A DNA stretch of 64,000 nt from Coriolopsis trogii (lineage: Eukaryota; Basidiomycota; Agaricomycetes; Polyporales; Polyporaceae), in the NCBI GenBank assembly GCA_020543525.1, contig JAHYIO010000023.1, positions 1,674,001-1,738,000 on the forward strand. The letters run 5' to 3'. Positions 1-10,713 of the stretch are shown piece by piece; position 1 is the stretch's first letter; every line of letters starts with the position of its first letter. The position numbers and the translations under genes are program-made. The notes beneath the pieces are model-generated. The model ran no database searches. It saw only the letters and a list, made by a program, of their open reading frames with translations, and was not told where the DNA came from.

Positions 1-2
1 TA

Positions 3-140
3 CTCGAGTTCAACCCATTACAGACATCACCGGAGGAACTCGACGCGCTAGAGGGTATCACGGACAGTGCGAAAAAGCAAGCAAAGGAAGACATGGCACG
101 GTTGATTCAGGTTGCGGTGGAACGATGGAAGCTAAGCTAG
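3..140 (+). CDS. C-terminal fragment of an unidentified protein (5' end outside window)
   Basis: Reading from base 3, an open frame runs 45 codons to a TAG at 138-140. The encoded tail is charged and helical, with an acidic stretch (PEELDALEG) followed by a Lys/Glu-rich segment, and ends in RWKLS. No start, domain or motif that I recognise is visible in the piece present. I call it coding because the frame is open from the window edge and has an amphipathic, protein-like composition, but the gene cannot be named from this fragment. Confidence 0.4.
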   Translation, partial: LEFNPLQTSPEELDALEGITDSAKKQAKEDMARLIQVAVERWKLS

Positions 141-335
141 CTTACTTGGTCTGTAGCGTACCTTCATTCCCCCTGAGGACTCGAGGTTATTTGCGAGCTG
201 CTCAGCATCGCTACATTGACATCCTCCTTCGCATTCATTCCGGACATGAGCACATTTGTAGAGTTTCGGTCACATAGTGTATCTATACAAGAGCGCTAAG
301 CATTGCGATGCTCGTTTACCCCTTGCACACGCATT

Positions 336-3300
336 TCAGTGCAGCAACTCCACAAGGGCTGCCCGACAGATGGTTTCGTCCCGATTCCGCAGCTTGACGA
401 AGAGCTTGGGATTACTATGCAACCTAGACATATCTATGAGAATATAAGTACAAACTGCGTCGAGAATTTGCGTACCTGTCAGCTTGCTTCATGAGTTCTA
501 GATACTGCAGAAAAGGGACGGCACCGACAGCGTGTCCTTCCCCAAGTGAGAGCGAGAAGCTGCCAGTCGTCACATACCCGATGATGGCATCGGGGGACGG
601 CGTGACCTGCGAGAGCTGGCGCATATATGTCACTCGTCGGCATCTCGTTGCACGCCGGCGCACTACGACCACGTACCTCGGTCTCATCAGGTCCGCCCTC
701 GACGAGATGGAACCCCTTCTTCCTCTTCGCCTCCGCTTGCATCCACAAACGCGCCTCTTCGTCCTCCACGCGATAGATCACGGCAAGATCGTCCGGACAC
801 CCACGCCCGCACAAGCTGATGCTGACCTGGACAAGAGCACCCCGCATGAAGTCTTCAGCACACGAGCTTGCTTTCAGCGGACCGAGCTTGCGCTTCGCCC
901 GCGTCCGGTTGACATGCTCGAGCAGCCCCGCTGCAGGATCGAGCACAGAACGAACGTCCTTGACAATCGCTGGAACATCTGGTCCACGCAGGAGCCACTG
1001 CTCCACTGCCTTCGTGCCCGTCGCGTCAATGGTCACAACAGGCGCAGGGGCGGTAGCGTCGACTGCCACCGCCTCCCGCTGCGTGTCCACAAAGTCCTCG
1101 AGCTCCTGCGGCTCCGGGGCTTCCTCGATCCCGAGGACGACGCCCCAGTCCGGGCGCCACGGGCTCCGCGTCCCGAGCTTGTCGTAGTTCGACCGCTTCG
1201 CGGGCGGCTTGCGCCCCCATGTTTCCCGCTCCTCGTCCGCTCTATCTTCGGCGTATGCGTCGTATGCATCCGTGCTGGGGAAATCGCGCGGGAAATACGC
1301 ACAGCCGGCTTCGAAGCTTTGGGTTTGACGTTCGCGCTGGCCGCCGACGCGAGTGCCTGTATAGGTAAGGGACGAGAAGAAGGGCATGCCCCACCCTTGC
1401 GGGACGATGAGTGTCCAGCCGTGCAGAGCAGTCGTTGTGGCGAGGCGCGGCGAGGTGTTATCTTGGGAGAGTGCAGCGTTCTCGACGGAGCGTTGGATAA
1501 GGAGGATCGGTATCCGGTCGTCGTTTCGTTCGGACTTCAAAGGTGTGCCTGGAACAAGGTTCTGTCGAGAGCATTGTTAGGACCAGGGCAGAAAGTGAGA
1601 ATGGCTTCCTTGGATGCTTACATTTGAGCGGCGCTGGTCGAGGTCTTTCTTCTTATAGCGGGGCTTGCGCAACGCCAGCCTGGTGTCCTCGTCCCATATT
1701 GCACTTTGAGCCATCCCAGCAGACGGGAAGACCGTGGAGACGGGTGAGACCGTCGTTCCGTGCTCGATGTTTAGCTTGGCATTCTTTGGAGGGAAGCTGG
1801 GAGCTATCAGCATGATTTGGTAACAAGAGCGCACTGCTGAACGAACCTTAGCCTTGGATCATGGACCGTTAATCCGATAACCATGCCTCTCGGGACAGAA
1901 CCGGCAGACTGCAAGCGGTTCAGCGAGTCCCAGAACTGTCCAAGGAGGTCACATAACATATACGGAATTTAAGTCATATGCCAGAGCTACCTTCTTGAAG
2001 TCACCCCGGCTGTCGTCGACAGGCCGCAATGCACCCTTGATGACCTGGCTCGACTTGGGGCCCATAATCTCGAAGACGTTGAAATGCTCTCTCAGGTCAG
2101 CGACTTCGACTTCAGCCGCCCTGCCCGTCTGTTTCGCGGCGTCGAGGGCGAAGGATGCGGAGATGCGGAGAGACTCGTGTGCTTCCTCAGTGACCGATGG
2201 ATGTACTCGAACCCACACAATCCTCATATCGGATTGGGAGTCGCCGTTCGCGGGTAAAGCCTTCTCTTTGCCTTTGCCCTTCCCAGAAGCCTTGACTGTA
2301 TGGGACTGAGGGGCATCCTGCGGGGGAAGGGCACGCCAGATGATTGTGGCTGGACTGAGTAGATCATACGGATACTTGTAATACCCATAGATGAACGTCT
2401 CTGCTACTCGTGCTCCCGTCGAGAATCTGGGACAATCAGTAGGAACGCCAGGCATCAACGTGTGAACCCATACCTTTTGGCACCCGCACTCGGCCCTTGA
2501 CAGTCGCAGCAACTGTCTAGTATTGCCCGTAAGATGTCTTCTGGGCCTTTGAGTTCGATAGTTGCAAAGTAGGATGCGTCGTGCAGGATTGATCCATGAA
2601 TGGAAGCACGGTGGGACGGCCTAAAAGATTTTTCTGTAGGTGTGATTGCCTACAGGCAAGATTCAGCTTGAGTGAGGAGTAGCACAGCAGGATATGCACT
2701 ACCAATCTGTAACCCCACAACTCCTCCATGTGCATCCTTTTGGAGTGCCATATATGTGTCTCCAACCAAGTCTTCTCATCTAGAATTCGCAAGCTCAGCA
2801 CGGCGCAGAACCGCAGGCACAAAACTGACTCTGCCGTCGGAGCAACTGCTTAGTCCTCTGCAGTCTTCTCAATTTGCCCCGCTTAGGATCGGTGCGCCCT
2901 AAAGCCTTACGACGAACCGGATCCATCTGTGTGGGAGACATTGTTACTGCAGGTCTGTGGAAGATGCCTAACCATTCACCTCTGCGCGGGCCTTGTCTCT
3001 GAGCCTCAATGGTACGCGCCGTACGTCGTGACTGGCGGCGCGTCGCCGTAGATGTCGGGGGAGCTGCTGCCAAGCTCTCTGAGTGGAGCCTGATCTGTAG
3101 AGAAGGCTCTGCCTCAATACAAGAACACATTGGAGACTATACGATCATACCGAGCATTCTGCATGGCTTCATGCATGGCGTTGATCTCGAATGCTCTTGA
3201 CTGTTGTACACAGAATCAACTCAGGACATTTGCCTAGTATTATCAAACTCACCTCTGCAAACCTCTCTACGTCCAACGCGCCTGGCATTCCCTGCATGCC

Positions 3301-3525
3301 TTTGTTCACGAGGAAAACTCAGGGATGTCACTAAGGTATGAAGTAGAGTCACATACTTTCGAACCGCACGGATTTCGAAGGTCCTGCAACATTGCCTTGG
3401 GTACTGGAGGGTCCCGCGGAAGATTGTACCGCTATAGTGCGAGCCATTTGTGTTTTCTGCTTCTTTCGTTCCCGTCCAGAGAGTTCATCGGACCCTCGCT
3501 GCTCGTTCTGTCGTTTTGGAGCCAT
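336..3525 (-). CDS. POP1: RNase P/MRP protein subunit POP1
   Basis: POP1 is the large protein subunit shared by RNase P and RNase MRP, which mature tRNA 5' ends and pre-rRNA in the nucleus and nucleolus. The start ATG (3523-3525) opens a basic, nuclear-type N-terminus (MAPKRQNEQRG). Further exons carry the POP1 blocks KTWLETHIWHSKRMHMEELWGYRL (2.7 kb), NVFEIMGPKSSQVIKGAL (2.0 kb), GWTLIVPQGWGMPFFSSLTYTG (1.4 kb) and PAKRSNYDKLGT (1.2 kb). The C-terminal block IGYVTTGSFSLSLGEG lies at about 0.5-0.6 kb. A last short exon, reached through a GTACGC donor near 0.47 kb and a TAG acceptor, reads KLFVKLRNRDETICRAALVELLH and stops at 336-338. This is a typical POP1 end, so the gene extends past the in-frame stop at 479. 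It has at least six introns. Family assignment is firm; some internal exon edges are approximate. Confidence 0.9.
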
Positions 3526-3746
3526 TGCAAGAGTTAGATGCAACACAGATTCACCAGCTTCCCTGCAGACCACACGATATCGAGTATCTAATAGAGCAAT
3601 GTGTGAAAGAGTAAAGGAGAGCTGTGGTGACTGCTAGAAGTCAACGCGTGCGGCGTCAGGCGCTCAAGCGCGTTGTGGCAGGTGACGGTGACGGAGTTCG
3701 CGCACTCGCAATCGCGCATACACGGGCTAGCCCGCATACCACCACC

Positions 3747-4489
3747 ATGGCCTCCCTCGCAGCCCGCACACTCCCAGTCGCTAGGATACACTCATCTCGC
3801 GTCGTCTCAAGTCGTCTACTCTCCACCACGCGGGTCGTGCGCCAGGAGGCGACGCCCAACCTGGGCTCTGTCCCACCCGCGAAGAAGCCTGTCGGAGCAT
3901 TCCGTGGAGGGTGCGTAGCCACTCATTGTACGTCTGGATCAAGTGAGTTGAATTTCCTTGTAGGATTGTAGGGTTTCTGTTTGGCTTCTCCTTGGCCTCG
4001 TCTTTGGCCGCGTATCACTTGTTGGAAGAGTACAAGCTAGCCTCCGCGGCATTGCAGGCGAGTGTGGAGGAGCTCCAAATCAGCACACAGAAGGTGCGTT
4101 CCGGTGGAAGAGCAGTCAGCCGCTGTATCTCATGATACCGTCCAGGTTTCTGCGCATGTGAGGAGGATTGAGGCTGTAGAGAAGGAATTGAAGGCGTTGA
4201 GTGAGTCCTCTGCCACAAAAGAGGACATATCGCGTGTACGTGGCGAGATGAAGAAGTTATATGATGGCCTACATGTCGGTGAGTAACGCGTGCACCCCTA
4301 TGTGTTTTGTGTGCTGAGGTCGTGCTATAGAATTCCTTGATTTGCGCGCACATGTATGGGGTATCCGTAAGTATCTCATCACATGTCTACCAGGTGTCAA
4401 GGCGGTTGCTCATCGACGTCGAATTTACCGCAGAACAAGACCTCCATTCTCTATCCAAGAAGGAGAGCACGACTGTCCGTGTCGTATAG
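3747..4489 (+). CDS. Predicted mitochondrial membrane coiled-coil protein (uncharacterised)
   Basis: The start ATG follows ACCACC at 3747. The first 40 residues are rich in Arg, Ser and Ala and nearly free of acidic residues (MASLAARTLPVARIHSSR), as in a mitochondrial presequence. Exon 2 encodes a short hydrophobic segment, GFLFGFSLASSLAAYHL, a likely single membrane span. It is followed by an amphipathic coiled-coil stretch with EEYKLASAALQASVEELQ and later RIEAVEKELKALSESSATKED. Four short introns join exons through LYDGLHVEFLDLRAHVWGI. Taking the acceptor after TTACCGCAG gives the tail QQDLHSLSKKESTTVRVV and a TAG at 4487-4489; nearer acceptors break the frame. I recognise the overall pattern as a conserved basidiomycete mitochondrial protein but know no function. 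Presequence and membrane anchor are inferred from composition only. Confidence 0.7.
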
Positions 4490-4712
4490 ACTGCTATACC
4501 ACTTTACTGCACAACTTCGCGTCTACGACTGGTTCATGCATACATGCACGCGGGCTGTATGATCGCCGCGGTTGCAACAGCTTGGTAGAACTCTTGCAAA
4601 CTGAACGACCTCAATTCAGCAACTCTGGGCGACTGAAGAATTAATCCCAAGTTCGAGTCGTAAGTTTCGTGATAATGAACGGCGGGAGGACACGGCCTTC
4701 ACGACTAACTAC

Positions 4713-4970
4713 ACTGCTGGACACTTTCCCGGTGGAATCCACCGGCGTACCCCTGTCACCTAGATTTTAGGTGCGACGCCAGGCGATATCCACTTGCCCG
4801 GCACGCCAGTGGGATCCGGATGGCACACCGGTGAGATTTCAGTCGGCAGTCGGTGGAATCCAGGTGGCGAGCGCCTATGGGCCGAGGGGCCCATAAGGGA
4901 GGATCAGAGAGCTGATGATGGGCTCAAGGGCTGTAAAAGAGAAAAAGATTCTCCCCACCAAAGTCTCGAA
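4713..4970 (+). repeat. Left terminal inverted repeat of the MITE-like element
   Basis: This 258-bp arm pairs with 5354-5611 read in reverse complement, with a few scattered mismatches. It contains the internal palindrome GGTGGAATCCACC near its outer end. Confidence 0.85.
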
Positions 4971-5353
4971 CGCCGACTTCTTTCATGCTCTTCAGCACAG
5001 TTAATGACTGCACCAAACAAGCTTGGTGAGGATGGGTTTATAAGATTATAAATCGCAAACCCGACGGTCCATCTGCGGGTCTCTAGGACTCATACACCCA
5101 CCAGTCACTTGCATGAAGTTGCTAATGTATTGCACTAGGATACTGACAGGGCAAGAGGGATACAGGTAATGATATACGCTTTGCACAGAGACCGAGTCAC
5201 ACACCGTGCAGGGTGTGTATGCACGTGTATGTGTCGAAAGAATTTGCTAAGTATTGCCTGCGAAACCGTGTTATAGCCATTGTACTTTGTATTGCTATTG
5301 CAGCTGTTTGGCGTAATGGCTACTCTGCTTGAAATCATGAAGTGTAGCACCGT

Positions 5354-5611
5354 TTCGAGACTCTGTTGGGGAAAATCTTTTTCTCTTTTACAGCCCTTGA
5401 GCCCATCATCAGCTCTCTGATCCTCCCTTATGGGTCCCTCGGCCCTTAGGCGCTCGCCACCTGGATTCCACCGACCGCCGACTGAAATCCCACCGGTGAG
5501 CCATCCGGATCCCACTGGCGTGCCGGGCAAGTGGATATCGCCTGGCGTCGCACCTAAAATCTAGGTGACAGGGGTCGCCGGTGGATTCCACCGGGAAAGT
5601 GTCCAGCAGTG
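5354..5611 (-). repeat. Right terminal inverted repeat of the MITE-like element
   Basis: This arm is the reverse-complement partner of 4713-4970. It diverges from the left arm only at scattered positions, which suggests an insertion of moderate age. Confidence 0.85.
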
Positions 5612-6108
5612 TATCAAGCCGCTTCGGGCGTAACCGCCATATTGCAACACATCGGGTGATGCGCCCATTGACCCATTGATCCACTCGTATTGCCTGCCGC
5701 GATTGTCGGGTGATACTGTAATACAGTCGGACGGCCCTGGGAGATCTGTTGTACTGGCAGTGTCCAGGAGACAAGCTGCCGCCTGTGCTCAACCCCAAGT
5801 ACGGCGATACCGGCAGTTCGCTCTTCGCATGGTCGCTGAGTGCCACGACGTCGTAAATGTCGGCCGTCTGCTCCGACAATTGTGTTAACCCAGAGCGGAA
5901 CCAACGGCCCGCGGCGACAATATTGAGGAAACCAGGACAACGTCTCTCCGCGGTATCACCAGAAGTTCGTTCGGGTAAACCATTATGTATGATGACCTCT
6001 CGCCCCGGGCCTCATGGGCTCATTATCCGCGCGTGCAATTTGGACGCATGGCAACCGCCGTTGTGCCTGAGTGCCCGATCATGGTCTTTGGGCCACCCGC
6101 CGGTCGAG

Positions 6109-6116
6109 TATATAAG
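6109..6116 (+). promoter_or_regulatory. Candidate TATA box of the secreted-protein gene
   Basis: The sequence TATATAAG lies about 230 bp upstream of the ATG at 6341. The space between could hold the leader and a 5' UTR intron (a GTAAGT occurs at about 6210). A strong TATA fits a highly expressed secreted-protein gene. Confidence 0.5.
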
Positions 6117-6340
6117 GATGGGTAGCACTCAGGGCATGTTTCCTCATTCCATCCTCACTCCAGCCAAGACCGGGTCTTGACTTGTTCTTCTCAAGTTCTT
6201 CCGTTCTTCGTAAGTCCTTGTTCAGTGCAAATTAAAGGATGCGTCGCTGACAGGCCCTGCTACTAGGTCGCTGGCGTACCCCCTTTCCTAGTACTTCGAT
6301 ACAACCTATCGGTCAGGTTACCCTATACCTCACTTTCACC

Positions 6341-7244
6341 ATGGTTTTCATCAAGTCTTTCGCTGCTGCTGCCCTTTTCTCCTACCTCGTTGTTGCGCTT
6401 CCTGTCCGTCGCGAGGTCCCGCAGGAGCACTCCCATGAGCCCATCCTCGCCAAGGTTCGGGAGACCCTCAACCTGAACAACCCTGCCGGTATCGTCGACC
6501 CCGTCTTCTCTCTGCTCGGCAACGCCGCGGCGGCAGCGGGTGCGGGTTCCATCACAGTCAGTTGTTCTGTTCATCTTCCTTTTTGAACCTTTGTTCTAAC
6601 ATGGACCGATCCAGAATCTCGACTGCTTGCAGCAAGCCGTTGCCGATCAGGCCTTCACTAACGCGAAGGCCAAGGGCGACACCGACGGCATGGTGAATGC
6701 CCTCCTCTTCCGTGCGCTCGAGCGCAACACGGGCCAGGTCGGTCTCAAGTCCGTGCTCTGCACGGAGACCGCCAAAAACCCCGAGGTGGCCGCGATTCAG
6801 CAACACCAGGACCCCGCGTCCGACGGCGCTGCGGCGACGAACAAGGCGATTGTCCTCGAGCTCGCGAAGCAGATCGCTGCTATCGGCGGTAACCCGCTTG
6901 ACGCGCTCAAGACGGGCACATTCGCGCCTGGCAACAAGAACGACAACACCGGCAAGGGCAACACGTGCGACGACGCGAACGACCCCAACGGCTGCATCTT
7001 CACCCAGAACCTCCTCGTCGAGGACGCGACTGAAGCAGAGATCAACGCGGCCGTTGCAGGCGTCTCGTCGGGCAACAACGCGTCCTCGGGCTCGGCTACC
7101 GATGACTGCGAGGCGACCACCACCACCGTCACGGTGACCGTTGCCCCTACGGCGACCGCTGCTGCAGGCTCGACCGAGACGTGCGCGCCGCCGAGCTCGA
7201 CGGTGACCGTCACTGTCACCCCGACGGCCACTGCCCGCCGCTGA
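6341..7244 (+). CDS. Basidiomycete secreted protein with Thr/Val-rich C-terminus (function unknown)
   Basis: The start ATG follows TTCACC. Residues 1-20 (MVFIKSFAAAALFSYLVVAL) form a clear signal peptide, followed by a short pro-like region (PVRREVPQ). Exon 1 is 6341-6556 and exon 2 is 6615-7244, joined across one 58-nt intron so that SIT continues into NLDCLQQAVADQAF. The mature part has blocks such as LLFRALERNTGQVGLKSVLC, AIQQHQDP and NGCIFTQNLLVEDAT and a few cysteines, which I recognise as a secreted family common in Agaricomycetes but functionally undescribed. The C-terminus consists of TVTVTVAPTATA and TVTVTVTPTATA units with no following hydrophobic tail, so a GPI anchor is unlikely. 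O-mannosylation of this tail is an inference. A TATA box lies upstream. Confidence 0.8.
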
Positions 7245-7867
7245 GGACTTCGAGTCCCACTTGATGAAAGACCTCTCCACCCTGGCATGGTGAAAGTGAT
7301 TGCTGCACTGCGGAGGGACCATCCTAATTAACAGATATCCTCCTTCCGCTACCCGTTTTCTTTTCTTTTTCGCCTTCATGTTCTTCTGGGTATTCGTTTG
7401 CAGCAATTCGTGTATTCCTGGCTCCCAACATTCTTACCACCCGGTGATTATAGGTTGTATCGATATCACTAGTACCGCCTTCGCCTTTCATTCTTTTGTA
7501 CCCCCTTCGCTCTCTATGCTCAATAAAGCAACCGCGCTTCACAGCGTCTCATCAATCCTCCTCCAGCGTGTGTGTGCGATACCTGTTTCCTCAAATGCCC
7601 ACAGCAAGTCATATCAAGCGTGAGCAAGCCACATTGTGTTCCAGAAATCTCCTGCACGAGATCGCGATATGCAAATTGGAACAAGCCCAGTTGGAGTGGT
7701 TCTGAGTGCTGCTTGGCAGTGCTCACAATCGTACACGCTCCGGCCACGCGAAATCCCATGCATCCGAATCCCGTGACGCGGGGTTTGAGCTTGCCTCTTC
7801 CCCACATCCTGTCCTGTCCTCTCCCGCCATCTGCGACCAGTCGTACAGACTCGCACCCTCTTGAACG
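7245..7867. other. Intergenic region, no gene seen
   Basis: This is the 3' flank of the secreted-protein gene and the promoter side of the PEX8-like gene. It is pyrimidine-rich near 7800-7860, as expected just before a fungal start codon. I see no coding or RNA gene in it. Confidence 0.5.
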
Positions 7868-10553
7868 ATGTCAGACCGCGGCTACATCAACCTCATCCGC
7901 CACCTCACTCGCGCGACCTCCACACTCCCTCTCGAGACGATTCAAGCGTCGATCGCGCATTACCTCGCGCGCCCACCTCAGCCTATCCCCGGGTCCCCGA
8001 CGGCACTGACCGCGGCCGTGCTGGGCAGCCCGTACTTCAGGCCGTACTCATATGCGAAGCTCGCTGCGCTCTCGGTTGCGTTCCGGCATGCGGTACACAT
8101 GCGCGTCGCGATGCATAGGGAGGAGGCGGAGAAGAGTCCCGCGTCAGTTCTCCCGCCCTCAAGGGGCGTGAATGTCCCGGGAAGACTGGGAAAGTGGTGT
8201 CGGCTCGTGTCAGAAGGGTTCAGCGGAAGTCCGCCTGTGGTGAGGCTGGCGTGCGCGTCGGGAATGCTGCTCGGCTTGGAGGATTGGGAGGCGAAGCTGG
8301 AGATGAAAGCGAAGAAGGCAAGAGTGAGGGCAAAGGCTGAGGAGGAGGTCGTCCTTGCGCTCGCGGAGGTTGTGGATACGTACGCGAGAGACGCGAGTGG
8401 ATGGGAGACGGACTTCAAGAAGAAAGTCGAGGGGAAAGCGGCAGAGGAAGGTCAGTCCGTCCCATGCCCCTACTCCAGGTAGCGAAGGCTCTGACCGCAC
8501 ACGTTCAGATCCTCTCGGACTTGCTATACTGCTCGCATCACAATGTGCCGCGATTATTGCCTCGCAACGCTTGCAGGCACTTCCCCTCCCGGTGCGTGCT
8601 CATCATTCGTACATCCGGACGGACCCCCGTGACTCTGTACGTGCAGACAATCATAGACGTACTGGTGACTACCATTGAGCGGTCCTTCCACGGTGGAGCT
8701 TTCCTTGCGGGAGGCTCCGCAAGTACCGATGCGCAGGGAAAGCTGACAATTTCGGTAGGCCATCCTTTGCAGTCTTCATCGCTGTCGCTTGACATCCATT
8801 TACCCGGCAGCGAGGGACGGCGTTCGCGCGAAATGTCAGCACTATAGCAGGCTCGACTTATATCGCATCTATGTCGTCATTGGCCAAGTTCACAGCACTT
8901 GCCCTCACGACACTGGTCGAGTCCAGGCGAGCTGCTGGCTGGGAAGCAATAGGCTCGACCCTGTCCCGTCTGCGCACTCTCACTGCCGGCGTAGAGAGGG
9001 ACTGGTCGAGGTGCTCTCTAGCCGGAATCAGCGATGATTCCGAACTTGCGGAAGACGGGACGCGCCAGGTTGCAACCTCCGTCTGGCAGGTTCTGAAGAC
9101 GTTGCTCTTCACTACCCTCATGATTCTCCAGTCCGTGCTCTCCGCGGTTGTATGGATACCGAGCCCGCATACCGAGGGCTCAGCTGGTTCATCGTCGCAA
9201 GAGGTCTCCCCGTACGTCATTGCACTGGACGCGCTACACACGCTCTCGCATCTCTCCTTTGTGATACCGCAATTCGGCGGCGTTGCGTCTACATCTGAAG
9301 GTGGGCTTCCCGAGCTGAAGCGCGCTTTCTACATGGCCCTGGACGTCCTCTCCGAGAGTGAGAGTGAGTCTGGCCGATTCGTTGAAGACTCGTGCCAGAA
9401 CAACGCCACCGGCAAGGGTAAAGGTATGTCCAGATACATATGCAGTCTATGCTGTCACTAACTATCATTGCCCTGGGATGCAGAAGTTGCCGTCCTTCCA
9501 CGCGCCTTATCCGACGCGAAGAAGGCTTTCACGCTTGCCTGCATTGAACAGCTTGTTCCAGTCTTGTCGGAAATGACCATCCAGTCACAAGTGTACCCGT
9601 TGTGTCACCAGTACGTGTTTTGAGGGTCTTGTTGATTCATAATGTTCTCATCTGTAATGCCTCCAGGCATCTGTGGGACCCTAGCCATCGAGAGACCTAC
9701 GAATCCGCACATTCAGTCATGCTTGCTATATTCGCATCGCATGCACATGGTGCTAGCGCCAGAAGGGCCTCGAAGCAAGGTTCCAACGACAGCTTTGCCG
9801 AGAAGATAGTCCCAATTTATGCGCGTTGTCTCGTTGAGGTACGTGCTGCACCCTTTGTAACTCAAACACCGAGGCGACTGACTGAATCTGCTGCAGAACT
9901 CCTTCGACGGCCATCTAAGCACCACACAGTTGAGCATGGCCTACGCTGCCCTCGTGCGAAGCGCGAGCTCCTTCGGATACTCGACCGCTCCCGCTGCCCA
10001 AGAAAGCGTGCACGTCCAGGCGGATTCTATGGCTTGGTTCTGTATCGAAGTCCTTCTCGACGCCATCCGGCACGCCCGCGCCGCCCCCGCAATAGCGAAC
10101 ATGCCTTTCTCTCCGCGCGCCCAGCCAGCGTCCTCTTCCTCTCCGTCCTCTTCCTCTTCCGACTTGTCTGAGGTCCCGACTGAACATCTGCAGAGACTAC
10201 ACCTCACGCTCGTCGCGACCGTGCCCTCCGTGTCGCGGACGCTCCTGCCGCGTCTCCTCACCGAGGTCAAGGCCATGATTATCTCTGTCTCACCCCGGGT
10301 TATGAAAGAATCCGACGCGGGCCCAGCAGCAGACGATACCCGCATCGAGGAGATGCGCGCGGAGCTCGTGGATGCGCTCTTCCGAGCGATTTCGCAGGAC
10401 GTAGGGGACGCGGAGAAAGACTATGCGATCGATTGGTGGTATGAGCATCGCGAACAGCTCGTCCACTCGAGACCGCCATCTAGACACCCAGTTTTCGATG
10501 GGGCAGAGGCATTGGCCACGTCGTCTGCGCCGGACGTGATTTCTCGACTGTAG
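7868..10553 (+). CDS. PEX8-like peroxisomal biogenesis protein with C-terminal SRL
   Basis: The start ATG (7868) gives MSDRGYINLIRHLTRATSTL. Exons can be followed through AQVLKTLLFTTLMILQSVLSAV-type helical segments at 9.1 kb, SHLSFVIPQFGG at 9.27 kb and LWDPSHRETYESAHSVMLAIFASHA at 9.68 kb. They continue through NSFDGHLSTTQLSMAYAALVRSASS at 9.92 kb to DVISRL and a TAG ending at 10553. At least five short introns interrupt it. The SFDG-L-T-QL-AYAALV block and the overall helical build resemble fungal PEX8, an intraperoxisomal protein that links docking and RING complexes during matrix import. The final tripeptide SRL fits the PTS1 consensus, and PEX8 proteins carry PTS1. The naming rests on this partial resemblance plus the tripeptide and is not certain. 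It lies tail-to-tail with a PTS1-bearing carnitine acetyltransferase. Confidence 0.55.
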
Positions 10554-10713
10554 TAGAGTATTTGGCATGCAGTCCTAGTCTGCTCAGTGCTTCTTGTCCA
10601 TCATAACTTATCTACGGTATATGTACGACAACACCATTACAGGAAGCACATGTTGAGTAAGTTTCACAGGAAGTTCAAGGGGATTCTGTCATCTCCACCA
10701 CATTACGAGGCGG

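Larger units (their letters stand above)
4713..5611. mobile_element. Non-autonomous foldback/MITE-like element with 258-bp terminal inverted repeats
   Basis: The two ends are long, nearly perfect inverted copies of each other: 4713-4970 and 5354-5611. Both begin CACTGCTGGACACTTTCCCG reading inwards. The dinucleotide TA lies just outside each end (4711-4712 and 5612-5613), consistent with a TA target duplication. The roughly 380-bp centre holds no coding potential. The two ORFs beginning MPGTPVGSGW on opposite strands are the same repeat read twice, not genes. A TA duplication would suit a Tc1/mariner-type mobiliser, but the CACTG terminus leaves the superfamily open. The element sits about 0.7 kb upstream of a secreted-protein gene. 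Confidence 0.85.

Noticed and set aside
491..1627. 378-codon plus-strand ORF
   Set aside because: It is antisense to POP1 exons, has no motif, and its composition mirrors the GC-rich minus-strand gene.
4794..5530. Two similar small proteins beginning MPGTPVGSGW on opposite strands
   Set aside because: Both come from the same inverted repeat of the MITE-like element.
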